64,000 nt of DNA from positions 6,387 through 70,386 of the forward strand of contig DASYOB010000059.1 in NCBI GenBank assembly GCA_036008175.1, written 5' to 3'. A program made the position numbers and the translations under genes. How positions within the stretch are numbered: position 1 is the first letter of the stretch; every line of letters begins with the position of its first letter. Shown here piece by piece: positions 8,351 to 18,000 of the stretch. Source of the stretch: DATARH01 sp036008175. Its GTDB lineage: Bacteria > Pseudomonadota > Alphaproteobacteria > ATCC43930 > CGMCC-115725. The notes beneath the pieces are model-generated. The model made no database searches and was not told where the DNA came from. It was given only the letters and a program-made list of their open reading frames with translations.

Positions 8351-9733
8351 TCATTCCGCGGCGGCGCGGTCATTGCGGCGCCAGGTGGCGAGCGCGTCCC
8401 AGTCCGGGGCCTCCATGAACTCGGCCCAGCGGCGGTAGAAATTGCGCGCCGGCTGCTCCGAGGACTGCACGTCAGTGATGTCGATGACCTCGCCGGGGAC
8501 GCGCAGTCCCTGGTACTCGTAATTGGCGACCGCCGTGCCGATCCCCTGCTGGTAATTGTAGGGATGGCGCCGCGCGATCGTGCCGCGGCTGGCGGCATGG
8601 GCGTAGTTCCAGTTTTCCATGTCGTCCTGCTCGGTCATGCCGCCCGGGCCGGAATAGCGGATGTAATAGTCGCGCAGGAACGCCTTGACCTCGGAGGGCG
8701 CGTCCTTGTCGACAAAGAACCAGCGCCAGCATTCGGTCTGATGCGGCCCACGCGGGTGCCACGCCGCCATGGTACGCGGCTGGCGCGACAACAGCGCGGT
8801 GTTGGGAAAGATCTCGCCGGGCGCGCCGACCAGCCGAGCCATGTCGCCGAGCCGCCGCTGCTTCTCCTCTTCGCAATGCCGGAAGTATTCGGCGACGATC
8901 GGCGCGTTCTGATAGGCCGGCGGCGGCAGCTCGTCCTTCGGCAGGACGTAATGGATCGTCTGATGCCCGCGATCGGGGATGCAGACATGCAGTTTACGGC
9001 TGACGTTGCGCTCGCCCATATCGCGGCGGCCGCTGCCGGACGGCCCGATCCCGGCGAGGTCGACCGAGCGGTGGCTGATATTGTGATACGTGTCGCCACT
9101 GAAATTCTCGGCCGGGAATTTCCAGTTGCACGGCACCAGCCATTTCTCGATGCCGCCCAACACCTCGGCCTGGGCCTCGCGTCCGTCCCAGCCGTCGAGC
9201 TGCAGGTCGAGAAAGCGGGTGAAGTCGCCGAGATATTCAAGAAAGGGCGGCGCCGTGGGGTCCCAGGTCGCCCAGACGGAGCCCTTGTAGCGCGCCAGCT
9301 GCGCCACCTCGACGAGGCCCCATTGCGAGCGGTCCAAGGTGGAGTGGTAGGCCTCGCGGAAATACGGCACGCCGATGAGCCGCCCGTCGGTGCCATAGCT
9401 CCAGCCGTGATACGGGCAGGTGAAGACGGCGGTGTTGCCCTCGTCATAGCGGCACACCTTCATGCCGCGATGGCGGCAGGAATTGAGGAACACGTGAACC
9501 TCGCCGGCACGGTCACGGCACAGGATCACCGACTCCTCGCCCATGCAGGCGGCCACAAAATCGCCGGGGTTCGGGATCTGGCTCTCATGGCCGACAAGGA
9601 GCCAGGCGCGGGCGAAGATCTTTTCCTGTTCCTCGGCGTAGATCGCCTCGTTGACAAAGATCTCGCGGCTGATCTCCGCGCTCTTCAGATCGACGAGCCC
9701 GGGACGATACCCGGAACTCGATGCGGTCGCCAT
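8351..9733 (-). CDS. Aromatic ring-hydroxylating dioxygenase, alpha subunit (Rieske)
   Basis: The large catalytic subunit of a Rieske non-haem iron oxygenase, which adds oxygen to an aromatic substrate. It has 460 residues. The Rieske [2Fe-2S] site is Cys86-x-His88 and Cys106-x2-His109. The mononuclear iron site shows Asp214, His217 and His221 in FSGDTYHNISH; the last ligand is expected in the C-terminal third. The substrate cannot be read from sequence. The beta subunit gene lies upstream on the same strand, but a repeat (9771-9844) sits between them. No reductase or ferredoxin gene is nearby. Confidence 0.9.
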   Translation of the reverse strand: MATASSSGYRPGLVDLKSAEISREIFVNEAIYAEEQEKIFARAWLLVGHESQIPNPGDFVAACMGEESVILCRDRAGEVHVFLNSCRHRGMKVCRYDEGNTAVFTCPYHGWSYGTDGRLIGVPYFREAYHSTLDRSQWGLVEVAQLARYKGSVWATWDPTAPPFLEYLGDFTRFLDLQLDGWDGREAQAEVLGGIEKWLVPCNWKFPAENFSGDTYHNISHRSVDLAGIGPSGSGRRDMGERNVSRKLHVCIPDRGHQTIHYVLPKDELPPPAYQNAPIVAEYFRHCEEEKQRRLGDMARLVGAPGEIFPNTALLSRQPRTMAAWHPRGPHQTECWRWFFVDKDAPSEVKAFLRDYYIRYSGPGGMTEQDDMENWNYAHAASRGTIARRHPYNYQQGIGTAVANYEYQGLRVPGEVIDITDVQSSEQPARNFYRRWAEFMEAPDWDALATWRRNDRAAAE

Positions 9734-9770
9734 GCGATGCCTCCCGGCTGGGCAATTCCTTATGCAGGTC

Positions 9771-9844
9771 GAGATTGCTTCGTTGCTTCGCTCCTCGCAA
9801 TGACTATTCCCTTGGCGTCATTGCGAGCGGAGCGAATCAATCTC
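9771..9844. repeat. Imperfect inverted repeat between dioxygenase subunit genes
   Basis: Bases 9771-9804 and 9817-9844 are imperfect complements (left arm includes GATTGCTTCG and CTCGCAATGAC, right arm GTCATTGCGAG and ATCAATCTC), separated by 12 bases. The right arm is a few bases shorter. It differs from the element at 8212-8334 and resembles a widespread dispersed alphaproteobacterial repeat. Its hairpin would lie in the mRNA between the beta and alpha subunit genes. Confidence 0.75.
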
Positions 9845-9851
9845 GGTGGGC

Positions 9852-10397
9852 CTAGAAAAAGAAGGTCAGGTTTTTGCTTAGGAGCACATTCTGGTCGAGG
9901 ATGATCTTGCGCCGCGCGATCCGCCAATCCCCGCCGACCCGGCGCAGCCGGTCCTCGCGCTTACCGACCAGGATGTCGGTCTCGGTCTCGACCCGGTTGC
10001 GGTAGATCAGGAAGCGGCATTTGACGGTGACTTCCTGCGCGTCGGCAACCGATGGCGTTGCCTCGATCACCTGCACGTTCGAGACGAGGTGCGAGATGCG
10101 CGACACCGGCTCCTCGGCCCAATGAATCCCGGTCAGGATCTGCTTGACCCGTCGGGTCAGCGTCTCCTTGCCCTCGTCGAACCAGTTGATGTCGGTGGTC
10201 TCACGGGTGAATTCGCGTTCGGCCTCGCCGAATTTGACATTGCGCCGCATCGGCATCCAGTAGCGGATGTCGTCGGCGAGAAGGCCGAGCCATTCCTCGT
10301 AGCGGCGCTCGTCCAACAGCTCGGCCTCGCGATAGAGGAACTCGGCGACATCCTGCACGAGCAAGAGGCGTGCGATGCGGTCGTCCCGGTCAGTCAT
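9852..10397 (-). CDS. Aromatic ring-hydroxylating dioxygenase, beta subunit
   Basis: The small structural subunit that pairs with the Rieske alpha subunit. The 181-residue product has the NTF2-like beta-subunit pattern: an N-terminal helical part (EFLYREAELLDERRYEEW), a central strand-rich region with RISHLVSNV, and a C-terminal RKIILDQN segment. I chose ATG 10397, where similarity begins; the longer frame overlaps the upstream gene and is Arg/Ser-rich. It overlaps the end of that dehydrogenase gene by eight bases, suggesting coupled translation. Confidence 0.88.
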   Translation of the reverse strand: MTDRDDRIARLLLVQDVAEFLYREAELLDERRYEEWLGLLADDIRYWMPMRRNVKFGEAEREFTRETTDINWFDEGKETLTRRVKQILTGIHWAEEPVSRISHLVSNVQVIEATPSVADAQEVTVKCRFLIYRNRVETETDILVGKREDRLRRVGGDWRIARRKIILDQNVLLSKNLTFFF

Positions 10398-11265
10398 GGC
10401 GCAACTCCACGCCTGCCATTGTCTCCAGCACGCGGACGACGACCGGAAAGCCTTCCTGTCCCCAGCCCTGCGCCTGTGCGCGCTTGAAGATATCGCTGGC
10501 GAGCGGGCCAAGCGCGGCGGGCGCGGCAACGTCGCGGGCGAGCGCGCAGGCGAGATCCATGTCCTTGGCGACGATGTCGAGCGTGCCACCGGCGCTGAAG
10601 CTGCGGTTGAACACGCCGCGGGGAATGTTGGCGAAGGTGCGGCTCTGGCCGGCGCTGACCGGCACGATTTGCGCGAGAACCTCGAGGTCGATCCCGGCTT
10701 TGGCGGCGATCAGCATCCCCTCGATGGCGGCGATGAAGTTGGTGTAGCCGAGATACTGCGTCACCAGCTTGGCGGCACAGCCGGTGCCGCTTGGCCCGAC
10801 ATGAAAGACATTGCGGGCAATCGCCTCGAACAGCGGCCGACAGCGGGCGAAATCGGCGGGATCGCCGCCGACCATAACGGTCATCTCAGGCGGGCGACCG
10901 CTGACCGGCGCGTCGAGGAAGGCGACACCGCGCTCGCGCGCGGCTTCGGCCAGACGACGGGTCGTGGCCGGCGCATTGGTCGTCAGGTCGATACAGGTGC
11001 CGCCCGTCGAGAGGCCCGCGATGATGCCGGTTTCGGCGTCAAGCGCCGCCGCCTCGACCTCGCTCGGGCCGGGCAACGAGGTGAAGACGACCTCGCTCGC
11101 TTCGGCGACGCGGCGCGGCGTCTCGGCGACGGCAGCGCCTTGCTGCTCAAGTGTGCGGGTTGCCTCACGCCGGCGATCGTGAACGGTCAGTTCGTGGCCT
11201 GCCGCGATCAGGCAGCCGGCGATCGGCGTCCCCATCGTTCCGGTCCCGACAAAGCCGATGCGCAT
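10390..11265 (-). CDS. NAD(P)-dependent beta-hydroxyacid dehydrogenase family protein
   Basis: A 291-residue member of the 3-hydroxyisobutyrate dehydrogenase family, with the N-terminal dinucleotide-binding motif GFVGTGTMG (4-12) and the C-terminal helical domain. The substrate motif is DAPVSGR, where the family norm is DAPVSGG, and the catalytic stretch KLVTQ has the expected Lys but Gln where Asn is usual four residues later. The reaction may therefore differ from classical beta-hydroxyacid oxidation. Its overlap with the dioxygenase beta gene suggests a role in the same catabolic route. Confidence 0.8.
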   Translation of the reverse strand: MRIGFVGTGTMGTPIAGCLIAAGHELTVHDRRREATRTLEQQGAAVAETPRRVAEASEVVFTSLPGPSEVEAAALDAETGIIAGLSTGGTCIDLTTNAPATTRRLAEAARERGVAFLDAPVSGRPPEMTVMVGGDPADFARCRPLFEAIARNVFHVGPSGTGCAAKLVTQYLGYTNFIAAIEGMLIAAKAGIDLEVLAQIVPVSAGQSRTFANIPRGVFNRSFSAGGTLDIVAKDMDLACALARDVAAPAALGPLASDIFKRAQAQGWGQEGFPVVVRVLETMAGVELRHD

Positions 11266-11346
11266 TGCCTGTCCCCGTTCTGCGCCAGCGGATCGACATC
11301 ATCAGCGCATCACGGAACCGCGGCAAGCGCGGACCGGTCGGGGCGG

Positions 11347-11889
11347 CTATTCCGCGGCGGCGGCCTCCGCCTCCTCGCCGGCGATGAGGTTTTCCTTCAT
11401 ATGGCTTAGCGCCCGGATCACCGCCTCGCGTGCGGCCCGCGGGAGCCCGGCGCAGGCTTCCTCGCGAACCTCCGCATTGATCTCGAGCACGCGGTTGACA
11501 ACCTGCCAGGCAACCGAGGTCAGCCAGAGGGTGCGCACCCGCCGGTCGGTGGCGTGCGCCCGCCGCTCTACCAGCCCCTCCTCGTGCAGCCGGTCGAGCA
11601 GGCGCACAAGGGCAATCGGCTCGATATCGAGCATCGTCGCGACAGCGGCCTGACTGAGCCCCTCGTCGCGGGCGATGACGAGCAAGGCGCGCGCCTGCTG
11701 GCGCGTGATCGGCAGACCGGTCTGCCGCGTCCGCCGTTCGAAACGGCGGCGCATCAGACGCGAGACATCGGCCATTATCGCCCCGATATTTGGCTGCAGC
11801 GCCGCCGGGTCGGGGCGGGTCGCGGCCCCGTCCGCGATCTTCGGGTGCATCAACGCCGTCATCGCGGCGGTATCATTCGGCGGCGCCAC
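11347..11889 (-). CDS. MarR-family transcriptional regulator
   Basis: A winged-helix repressor of up to 180 residues. Visible parts are a helical dimerisation segment (about 30-60), the recognition region (LPITRQQARALLVIARDEG, then LSQAAVATMLDIEP) and the wing (EEGLVERRAHATDRRVRTLWLT). It is the last gene after mdtA and two RND pumps on the same strand. The first start codon (11889) overlaps the pump gene by 17 bases; an ATG at 11862 avoids the overlap. It probably represses the efflux operon, and the palindrome at 19476-19488 is a candidate operator. Confidence 0.88.
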   Translation of the reverse strand: MAPPNDTAAMTALMHPKIADGAATRPDPAALQPNIGAIMADVSRLMRRRFERRTRQTGLPITRQQARALLVIARDEGLSQAAVATMLDIEPIALVRLLDRLHEEGLVERRAHATDRRVRTLWLTSVAWQVVNRVLEINAEVREEACAGLPRAAREAVIRALSHMKENLIAGEEAEAAAAE

Positions 11890-14800
11890 GGGCTTCCTCC
11901 GCCATTGCCGGGCTGGGCCGGTCGGTCAGCGCCTCGGCCAGCCGCGATCGGCGGCGCGACGCGCCGAGCCAATGGCTCAGCCGGTCGAGATAGAGATAGA
12001 TGACCGGGGTCGTGTACAGGGTCAGCCATTGTGAAACGAGCAGCCCGCCCACCAGCGCCACACCGAGCGGCCGGCGCAGTTCCGATCCCGCCCCGCCGCC
12101 GAGCGCGATCGGCAACGAGCCGAACAGCGCGGCGAACGTTGTCATCATGATCGGTCGGAAGCGCAGCAGGCACGCCTCATGGATCGCCGTCTGCGGGTCC
12201 TTGCCTTCGTAGCGCTCGGCCTGCAACGCGAAGTCGATCATCATGATGGCGTTCTTCTTGACGATGCCGACAAGGAGGATGACGCCGATCATGGCGATGA
12301 CGGTCAGGTCGTAGTGCAGCACCATCAGCGCCAGCAACGCGCCGACGCCGGCCGACGGAAGGGCCGAGAGAATGGTAATCGGGTGGATGTAGCTTTCGTA
12401 GAGGACGCCGAGCACGATGTAGACGACGAGAATCGCGGCCGCGACCAGCATCGGGGTCGATTTCAGCGAATCCTGGAAGGCCTGCGCCGCACCCTGGAAC
12501 GAGCCCTGAACCGTGGGCGGCATGCGCAATTCCGTCTGGACCCGTTGGATCGCCTCGACCGCCTGACCGAGCGCCACCCGCGGCGGCAGATTGAACGACA
12601 GGGTCACCGAGGGAAACTGGCCCTGGTGATTGATCGACAGCGGCTCCAGCTTCGACACCTGATGGACAAAGCTGCTCAGCGGAACCTGCACGCCGTTCGG
12701 GCCGGGTACGTAGATCTTGCTCAACGCATTGGGGTCGTGCAGGTATTGCGGCGCGACTTCTTCGACCACCTTGTATTGATTGGTCGAGCCGTAAAGCGTC
12801 GCCACCTGGCGCTGTCCGAACGCATCGTACAGCGTGTCGTCGATCACCTGCGCCGAAAGACCCAGCCGCGAGGCGGCGTCGCGGTCGATTTCGATCGCCA
12901 GATGCGGCGCCGCCGCTTCCTGATCCGACGTAACGTCCTCCAATTGCGGCAATTTCCGCAATGCCTCCTCGAGGATCGGCGCCCAATGGTTGAGTTCGGC
13001 GCTGTCGGTGTCGGTCAGCGTGTACTGGAACTGAGTCTTGGTCAATCGGCCGCCGACATTGATGTCCTGCCCCGCCTGCATGAAGAACTTGGCGCCCTCG
13101 ACGGAGTTAACCTGGGTGCGCAACCGCTGGATGACTTGTTGCGCCGTTACGTCGCGCTCGTCATGCGGCTTCAGCTGCATGAACATGCGGGCGGCATCCT
13201 CGGTAGGGTTGTAGGCATAGGTGCCGCCGAGATAGAAGACGCCCTGCACCGCCGGGTCTTTGGCGACGATCGCGGCAATCTGATGCGCGAGCTCGGAAAT
13301 CTTCGCGAATGAAGAATCCTGTCGCCCCTGCACCTGGCCGAAGATGAACCCGGTGTCCTGCTGCGGGAAGAAGCCTTTCGGGATGGTCACGTACAGATAG
13401 CCGGTTCCCACCATCAGCCCCAAGGTGACGATGAGGGCGCCGAACTGGTGCCGCAGGACAAATCTGAGACCGACGTCGTAGCCGCGCAGAAACGCGTCGA
13501 AGGCGCGCTCGGCCAGACGATTGGCCCAATTCGCGTGATGCTCCTCGCCGTGGCTCTTCAGAAACAGCGAACACATCACCGGAGTAAGGGTCAGCGAGAT
13601 CGCCGCCGAGGCAATCACCGCGACCGACACCGTCATCGCGAACTCGCGGAACAGCCGGCCGATAATGCCGCCCATTAGAAATAGGGGAATGAACACCGCT
13701 ATCAGCGAGACGGTGATCGAGATGATCGTGAAGCCTATTTGACCGGCGCCCTTCAGCGCTGCCTCGAAGGGCCGATCGCCCTGTTCGAGGTAGCGAACGA
13801 TGTTCTCGATCATCACGATCGCATCATCGACGATGAAGCCGACCGAGATCGTCAGAGCCATCAGCGAGATGTTGTCGAGACTGTATCCCAGCCCATACAT
13901 GACCGCGAAGGTCGCCAACAGCGACAGCGGCACGGCCACGCTCGGAATCACCGTTGCCCACAGCGTCCGCAGGAAGGTGAAGATCACCATCACGACCAGC
14001 GCGATCGTCAGCATCATCGTGAACTGCACGTCGCGGACCGCGGTGCGTACCACCAGCGAACGGTCAGAAATCAGGTCAACATGCACGCCGGGCGGGATCG
14101 ACTCCATCAGCTGCGGCAACATCCCCTTGATCCGATCGACCACCTGGATCGTATTGGCGCCCGGCGCGCGTTGGATCGAGATTCCTTCGGCTGGGGTTTG
14201 TCCAAACCAGGCGCCGATCCGGTCGTTCTGCACCGAGTCGGTGACGGTCGCGACATCTTTGAGTCGCACCGCGGCGCCGCCGCGATAGGCAACGATCAGC
14301 TTTTTGAACGCGGCGGCGTCAAACATCTGGTCGTTGGTGTCGAGCGTGACCGATTGGTAGCTGTTTTCGATATTGCCCTTGGGCCGATCGACGCTAGCCA
14401 AGGCGATCGCGTTGCGGACATCTTCGAGGCTGAGGCCGCGATTGGCCAGGGCGGCCGGATCGACCTGCACCCGCACCGCGTATTGCTTCTGGCCGAAGAC
14501 CCCGACCTGACCGACACCCGGCACGGTCGACATCTTCTGCGCCAGGATCACGTAGGCGTAGTCGTCGATGCGGTAGACCGGCAGCGAATCGGAGTGGACG
14601 CCGTAGATCAACACCGGAAAATCGGCGGGGTTGGTCTTCTTGTAGGTTGGCGGAGTCGGCAGATCCTTCGGCAGCAACCCTGCGGCGGCGTTTATCGCCT
14701 GCTGCACATCCTGAGCCGCGCCGTCGATGTTGCGTTCGAGGGCGAATTGCATCGTGATCACGGAAACCCCGATGCCGCTGAACGAGGTCATCTGATCGAG

Positions 14801-15028
14801 GCTGGGAATCGCCGCGAATTGCTGCTCCAGCGGGGTGGCCACCGACGATGCCATCGTGTCCGGCGAGGCGCCGGGATATTGCACCGTGACGGTGATGGTC
14901 GGGAAATCGACATTCGGCAAGGCCGCTACCGGCAGCAGCTCGTAGGCGACAATGCCGAAGACGAGGACGCCGAGCATCAACAGCGAGGTCGCGATCGGCC
15001 GTCGGATGAAGGGTGCGGAAATGCTCAC
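11873..15028 (-). CDS. RND multidrug efflux permease, MdtB/MdtC-like (second copy)
   Basis: A 1051-residue inner-membrane proton/drug antiporter of the HAE1 RND type, with the twelve-helix, two-loop architecture. Key elements include the start helix (FIRRPIATSLLML), the TM4 acidic pair in GFIVDDAIVMIEN, and the TM10 Lys in GIVKKNAIMMIDFA. It closely resembles the upstream pump, with long identical stretches, so the pair arose by tandem duplication or forms a heteromeric MdtB/MdtC-type pump. The gap to that pump gene is 45 bases. No outer-membrane channel gene is in the window. Confidence 0.93.
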   Translation of the reverse strand: MSISAPFIRRPIATSLLMLGVLVFGIVAYELLPVAALPNVDFPTITVTVQYPGASPDTMASSVATPLEQQFAAIPSLDQMTSFSGIGVSVITMQFALERNIDGAAQDVQQAINAAAGLLPKDLPTPPTYKKTNPADFPVLIYGVHSDSLPVYRIDDYAYVILAQKMSTVPGVGQVGVFGQKQYAVRVQVDPAALANRGLSLEDVRNAIALASVDRPKGNIENSYQSVTLDTNDQMFDAAAFKKLIVAYRGGAAVRLKDVATVTDSVQNDRIGAWFGQTPAEGISIQRAPGANTIQVVDRIKGMLPQLMESIPPGVHVDLISDRSLVVRTAVRDVQFTMMLTIALVVMVIFTFLRTLWATVIPSVAVPLSLLATFAVMYGLGYSLDNISLMALTISVGFIVDDAIVMIENIVRYLEQGDRPFEAALKGAGQIGFTIISITVSLIAVFIPLFLMGGIIGRLFREFAMTVSVAVIASAAISLTLTPVMCSLFLKSHGEEHHANWANRLAERAFDAFLRGYDVGLRFVLRHQFGALIVTLGLMVGTGYLYVTIPKGFFPQQDTGFIFGQVQGRQDSSFAKISELAHQIAAIVAKDPAVQGVFYLGGTYAYNPTEDAARMFMQLKPHDERDVTAQQVIQRLRTQVNSVEGAKFFMQAGQDINVGGRLTKTQFQYTLTDTDSAELNHWAPILEEALRKLPQLEDVTSDQEAAAPHLAIEIDRDAASRLGLSAQVIDDTLYDAFGQRQVATLYGSTNQYKVVEEVAPQYLHDPNALSKIYVPGPNGVQVPLSSFVHQVSKLEPLSINHQGQFPSVTLSFNLPPRVALGQAVEAIQRVQTELRMPPTVQGSFQGAAQAFQDSLKSTPMLVAAAILVVYIVLGVLYESYIHPITILSALPSAGVGALLALMVLHYDLTVIAMIGVILLVGIVKKNAIMMIDFALQAERYEGKDPQTAIHEACLLRFRPIMMTTFAALFGSLPIALGGGAGSELRRPLGVALVGGLLVSQWLTLYTTPVIYLYLDRLSHWLGASRRRSRLAEALTDRPSPAMAEEARGAAE

Positions 15029-15073
15029 TGGCGGTGCCCTAACGCATGGAGTAACGAAAAGTGGAAAACGCGA

Positions 15074-18000
15074 TCATTCGCCGTCCGCATGCGATCCCTC
15101 CGCGATCGCCGGCCGCGGGGCCTCGCTCAACGCGCTGGCCAGCCGCGATTGCCGCCGGTGGGTGCGGCCAAGCCAGCGCGACATCCGCTCGAGATAGAGA
15201 TAGATGATCGGCGTCGTGTAGAGGGTCAGCCACTGCGAGACCAGGAGCCCGCCGACAATGGCGATGCCGAGTGGACGCCGCAGTTCTGATCCGGCACCCT
15301 GGCCGATCGCGATCGGCAGGCCACCGAATATTGCGGCAAAGGTCGTCATCATGATCGGGCGGAAGCGCAGGAGGCAGGCTTCGTGGATCGCCGTCTGCGG
15401 GTCCTTGCCTTCGTAGCGCTCGGCCTGCAACGCGAAATCGATCATCATGATCGCGTTCTTCTTGACGATGCCGATCAGCAAAATGATGCCGATCAGCGCG
15501 ATTACGCTCAGATCGTAGTGCAGTACCATCAGCGCCAGGAGCGCACCGACGCCGGCCGACGGCAGCGCCGACAGGATCGTGATCGGGTGGATATAGCTCT
15601 CGTAGAGCATCCCCAGCACGATGTAGACGACGAGGATCGCAGCGGCGACGAGCAGCGGCGTCGAGGACAGTGAGTCCCGGAAGGCCTGCGCGGTGCCCTG
15701 GAAGGCGCTGTCGATCGTCGGCGGCAGATGGAGCTGCTGCTGCAACTGCTGGATCCGCTCGACCGCCTCGCCGATCGCGAAGCCCGGCGCCAGGTTGAAC
15801 GATAGTGTCACCGCCGGGAACTGGCCCTGATGGTTGACCGAAAGCGGTTCGACCTTTGGGACGAAATGGGCGAAGTTGCTGACCGGCACCTGCGCCCCGT
15901 TGGGCCCGGTGACGTACACCTTCGACAGCGCGGTTGCATCGTTCTGAAAATCGCGCTGCACCTCGATGACGACCTTGTATTGGCTGGTCGAGGTGAAGAT
16001 GTTGGTGATCTGCCGCTGCCCGAATGCGTCGTAAAGGGTCTGGTCGATCAGCGACGGCGAAATGCCGACCCGCGAGGCCGCGTCGCGGTCGATCTCGATC
16101 GCGATGTGCGGCGAGGCGACCTGCTGGTCCGAGGCGACGTCTTCGAGCTCGGGCAGCTTCCTCATCTCGGCTTCGACCATCGGCGCCCATTGGTTGAGTT
16201 CGCCGCTGTCGGTGTCGGTCAGCGTGTATTGATAGAGCGTACGGCTCAGCCGTCCGCCGACGCTGATGTCCTGGCCGGCTTGCATAAAGAACTTGGCCCC
16301 TGGCACCGCACCCACTTTCGGCCGCAGACGCCGGATGATCTGGTTTGCAGTCTGCGTGCGCTGGTCATGCGGCTTAAGCTGAATGAACACGCGGGCGGTG
16401 TTCTCAGTCGGGTTGAAGGCGCTGGCGCCGGTAAAGGAAAACACACCGGACACGTCGGGATCCTGACGCACGACATCCACGATCCGATGCGTCAGCTCTG
16501 CCATGTCGTAATAGGAAATGCTCTCGCGCGCGTCGGCCTGGCCAAAAATGAAGCCGGTGTCCTGCTCCGGGAAAAAGCCCTTCGGGATTGTCACATAGAG
16601 ATACCCGGTCAGGACGATCAGCACGAGCGTCGACAGCAGGGTCGGGAGCTGATGACGGAAGACAAAAACGAGTCCCCTGTCGTAGCCGCGCAGGAACGCG
16701 TCGAAGCCGCGCTCGAACATACGATTGAGACGTCCTGGCGGCCTTTCCTCGGTATGGCCCTTCAGGAACAGCGAGCACAGCATGGGGGTCAGCGTTAGCG
16801 AAATGAATGCCGACGCGACCACGGCGACGGTCGTGGTAACCGCAAACTCACGAAACAGCCGGCCGATGATGCCGCCCATGAACAGCAGCGGGATGAACAC
16901 CGCGATCAGCGAAAAGGTGATCGAGATGATCGTAAAGCCGATCTGGCCGGCCCCCTTGAGCGCCGCCTCGAACGGTGGGTCGCCCTGCTCGATGTAGCGG
17001 ACGATGTTCTCGATCATGACGATCGCGTCGTCGACGACGAAGCCGATCGAGATCGTCAGCGCCATCAGCGAGATGTTATCGAGGCTATAGCCGACTACAT
17101 ACATCACCGCGAAGGTCGCGAGCAGCGACATCGGCACCGCCATGCTCGGGATCACCGTCGCCCACAATGTCCGCAGGAACACGAAGATGACGATGACGAC
17201 GAGCAGGACGGTCAGCATCATCGTGAACTGAACGTCGTGCACCGCCGCGCGCACCACCAGCGAGCGGTCGGACACCAGATCGACACGAAGCGTCGGCGGG
17301 AACGACTGCATTATGTGCGGCACCATCTCCTGGATGGTGTCGACCAGCTGGATCGTGTTGGCGCCGGCCTGACGCTGGATCGCCAGCCCCTCGGCCGGCT
17401 CGTCGAAGAACCACGCACCGATGCGCTCGTTCTGCACCGAGTCGACCGCCTCGCCAATATCCTTGACGCGAACCGGGGCACCGTTGCGATAGGCGATGAT
17501 GACGTTATTGTATTGGGCTGCGGTGAACAGCTGATCGTTGGTGTCGAGCGTGTAGGTCTGGTGCGGCCCTTCGAGAACGCCTTTCGGCCGGTCGAGCGTG
17601 GTGCCGACAAGCGCATTACGCACGTCCTCGAAGCCAATGCCGCGCGAGGCAAGCGCGCCGGGATTTATCTTGATATGCGCCGCGTAGGGACGCTGACCAA
17701 AGATCCGAGCCTCTGAGACGCCCGGCACGGTCGACAGCTTTTGAGCGAGAATCGTGTAGGCATAGTCGTCGACCCGGTAGATCGGCATCGCGTTCGAATG
17801 AACCGCGTAGATCAGGACCGGTCGGTCGGCCGGGTTGGTTTTTCGGTAGGTCGGCGGGCTGGGCAGGTCGCTCGGAAGCAGCCCGCTCGCCGCATTGATT
17901 GCCTGCTGCACGTCCTGAGCGGCGGCGTCGATATTGCGCTCGAGGTCGAACTGCAAGGTGACCGACATCGAGCCGATGCCGCTCGTCGAGGTCATCTGGG

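Noticed and set aside
13739..15289. Long plus-strand frame (516 codons) opposite the RND pump genes
   Set aside because: It is antisense to an unmistakable RND gene, its translation is Arg/Asp/His-rich without any domain, and high GC produces such frames routinely. The same applies to 17741-19369 (+) and 33432-35288 (-).
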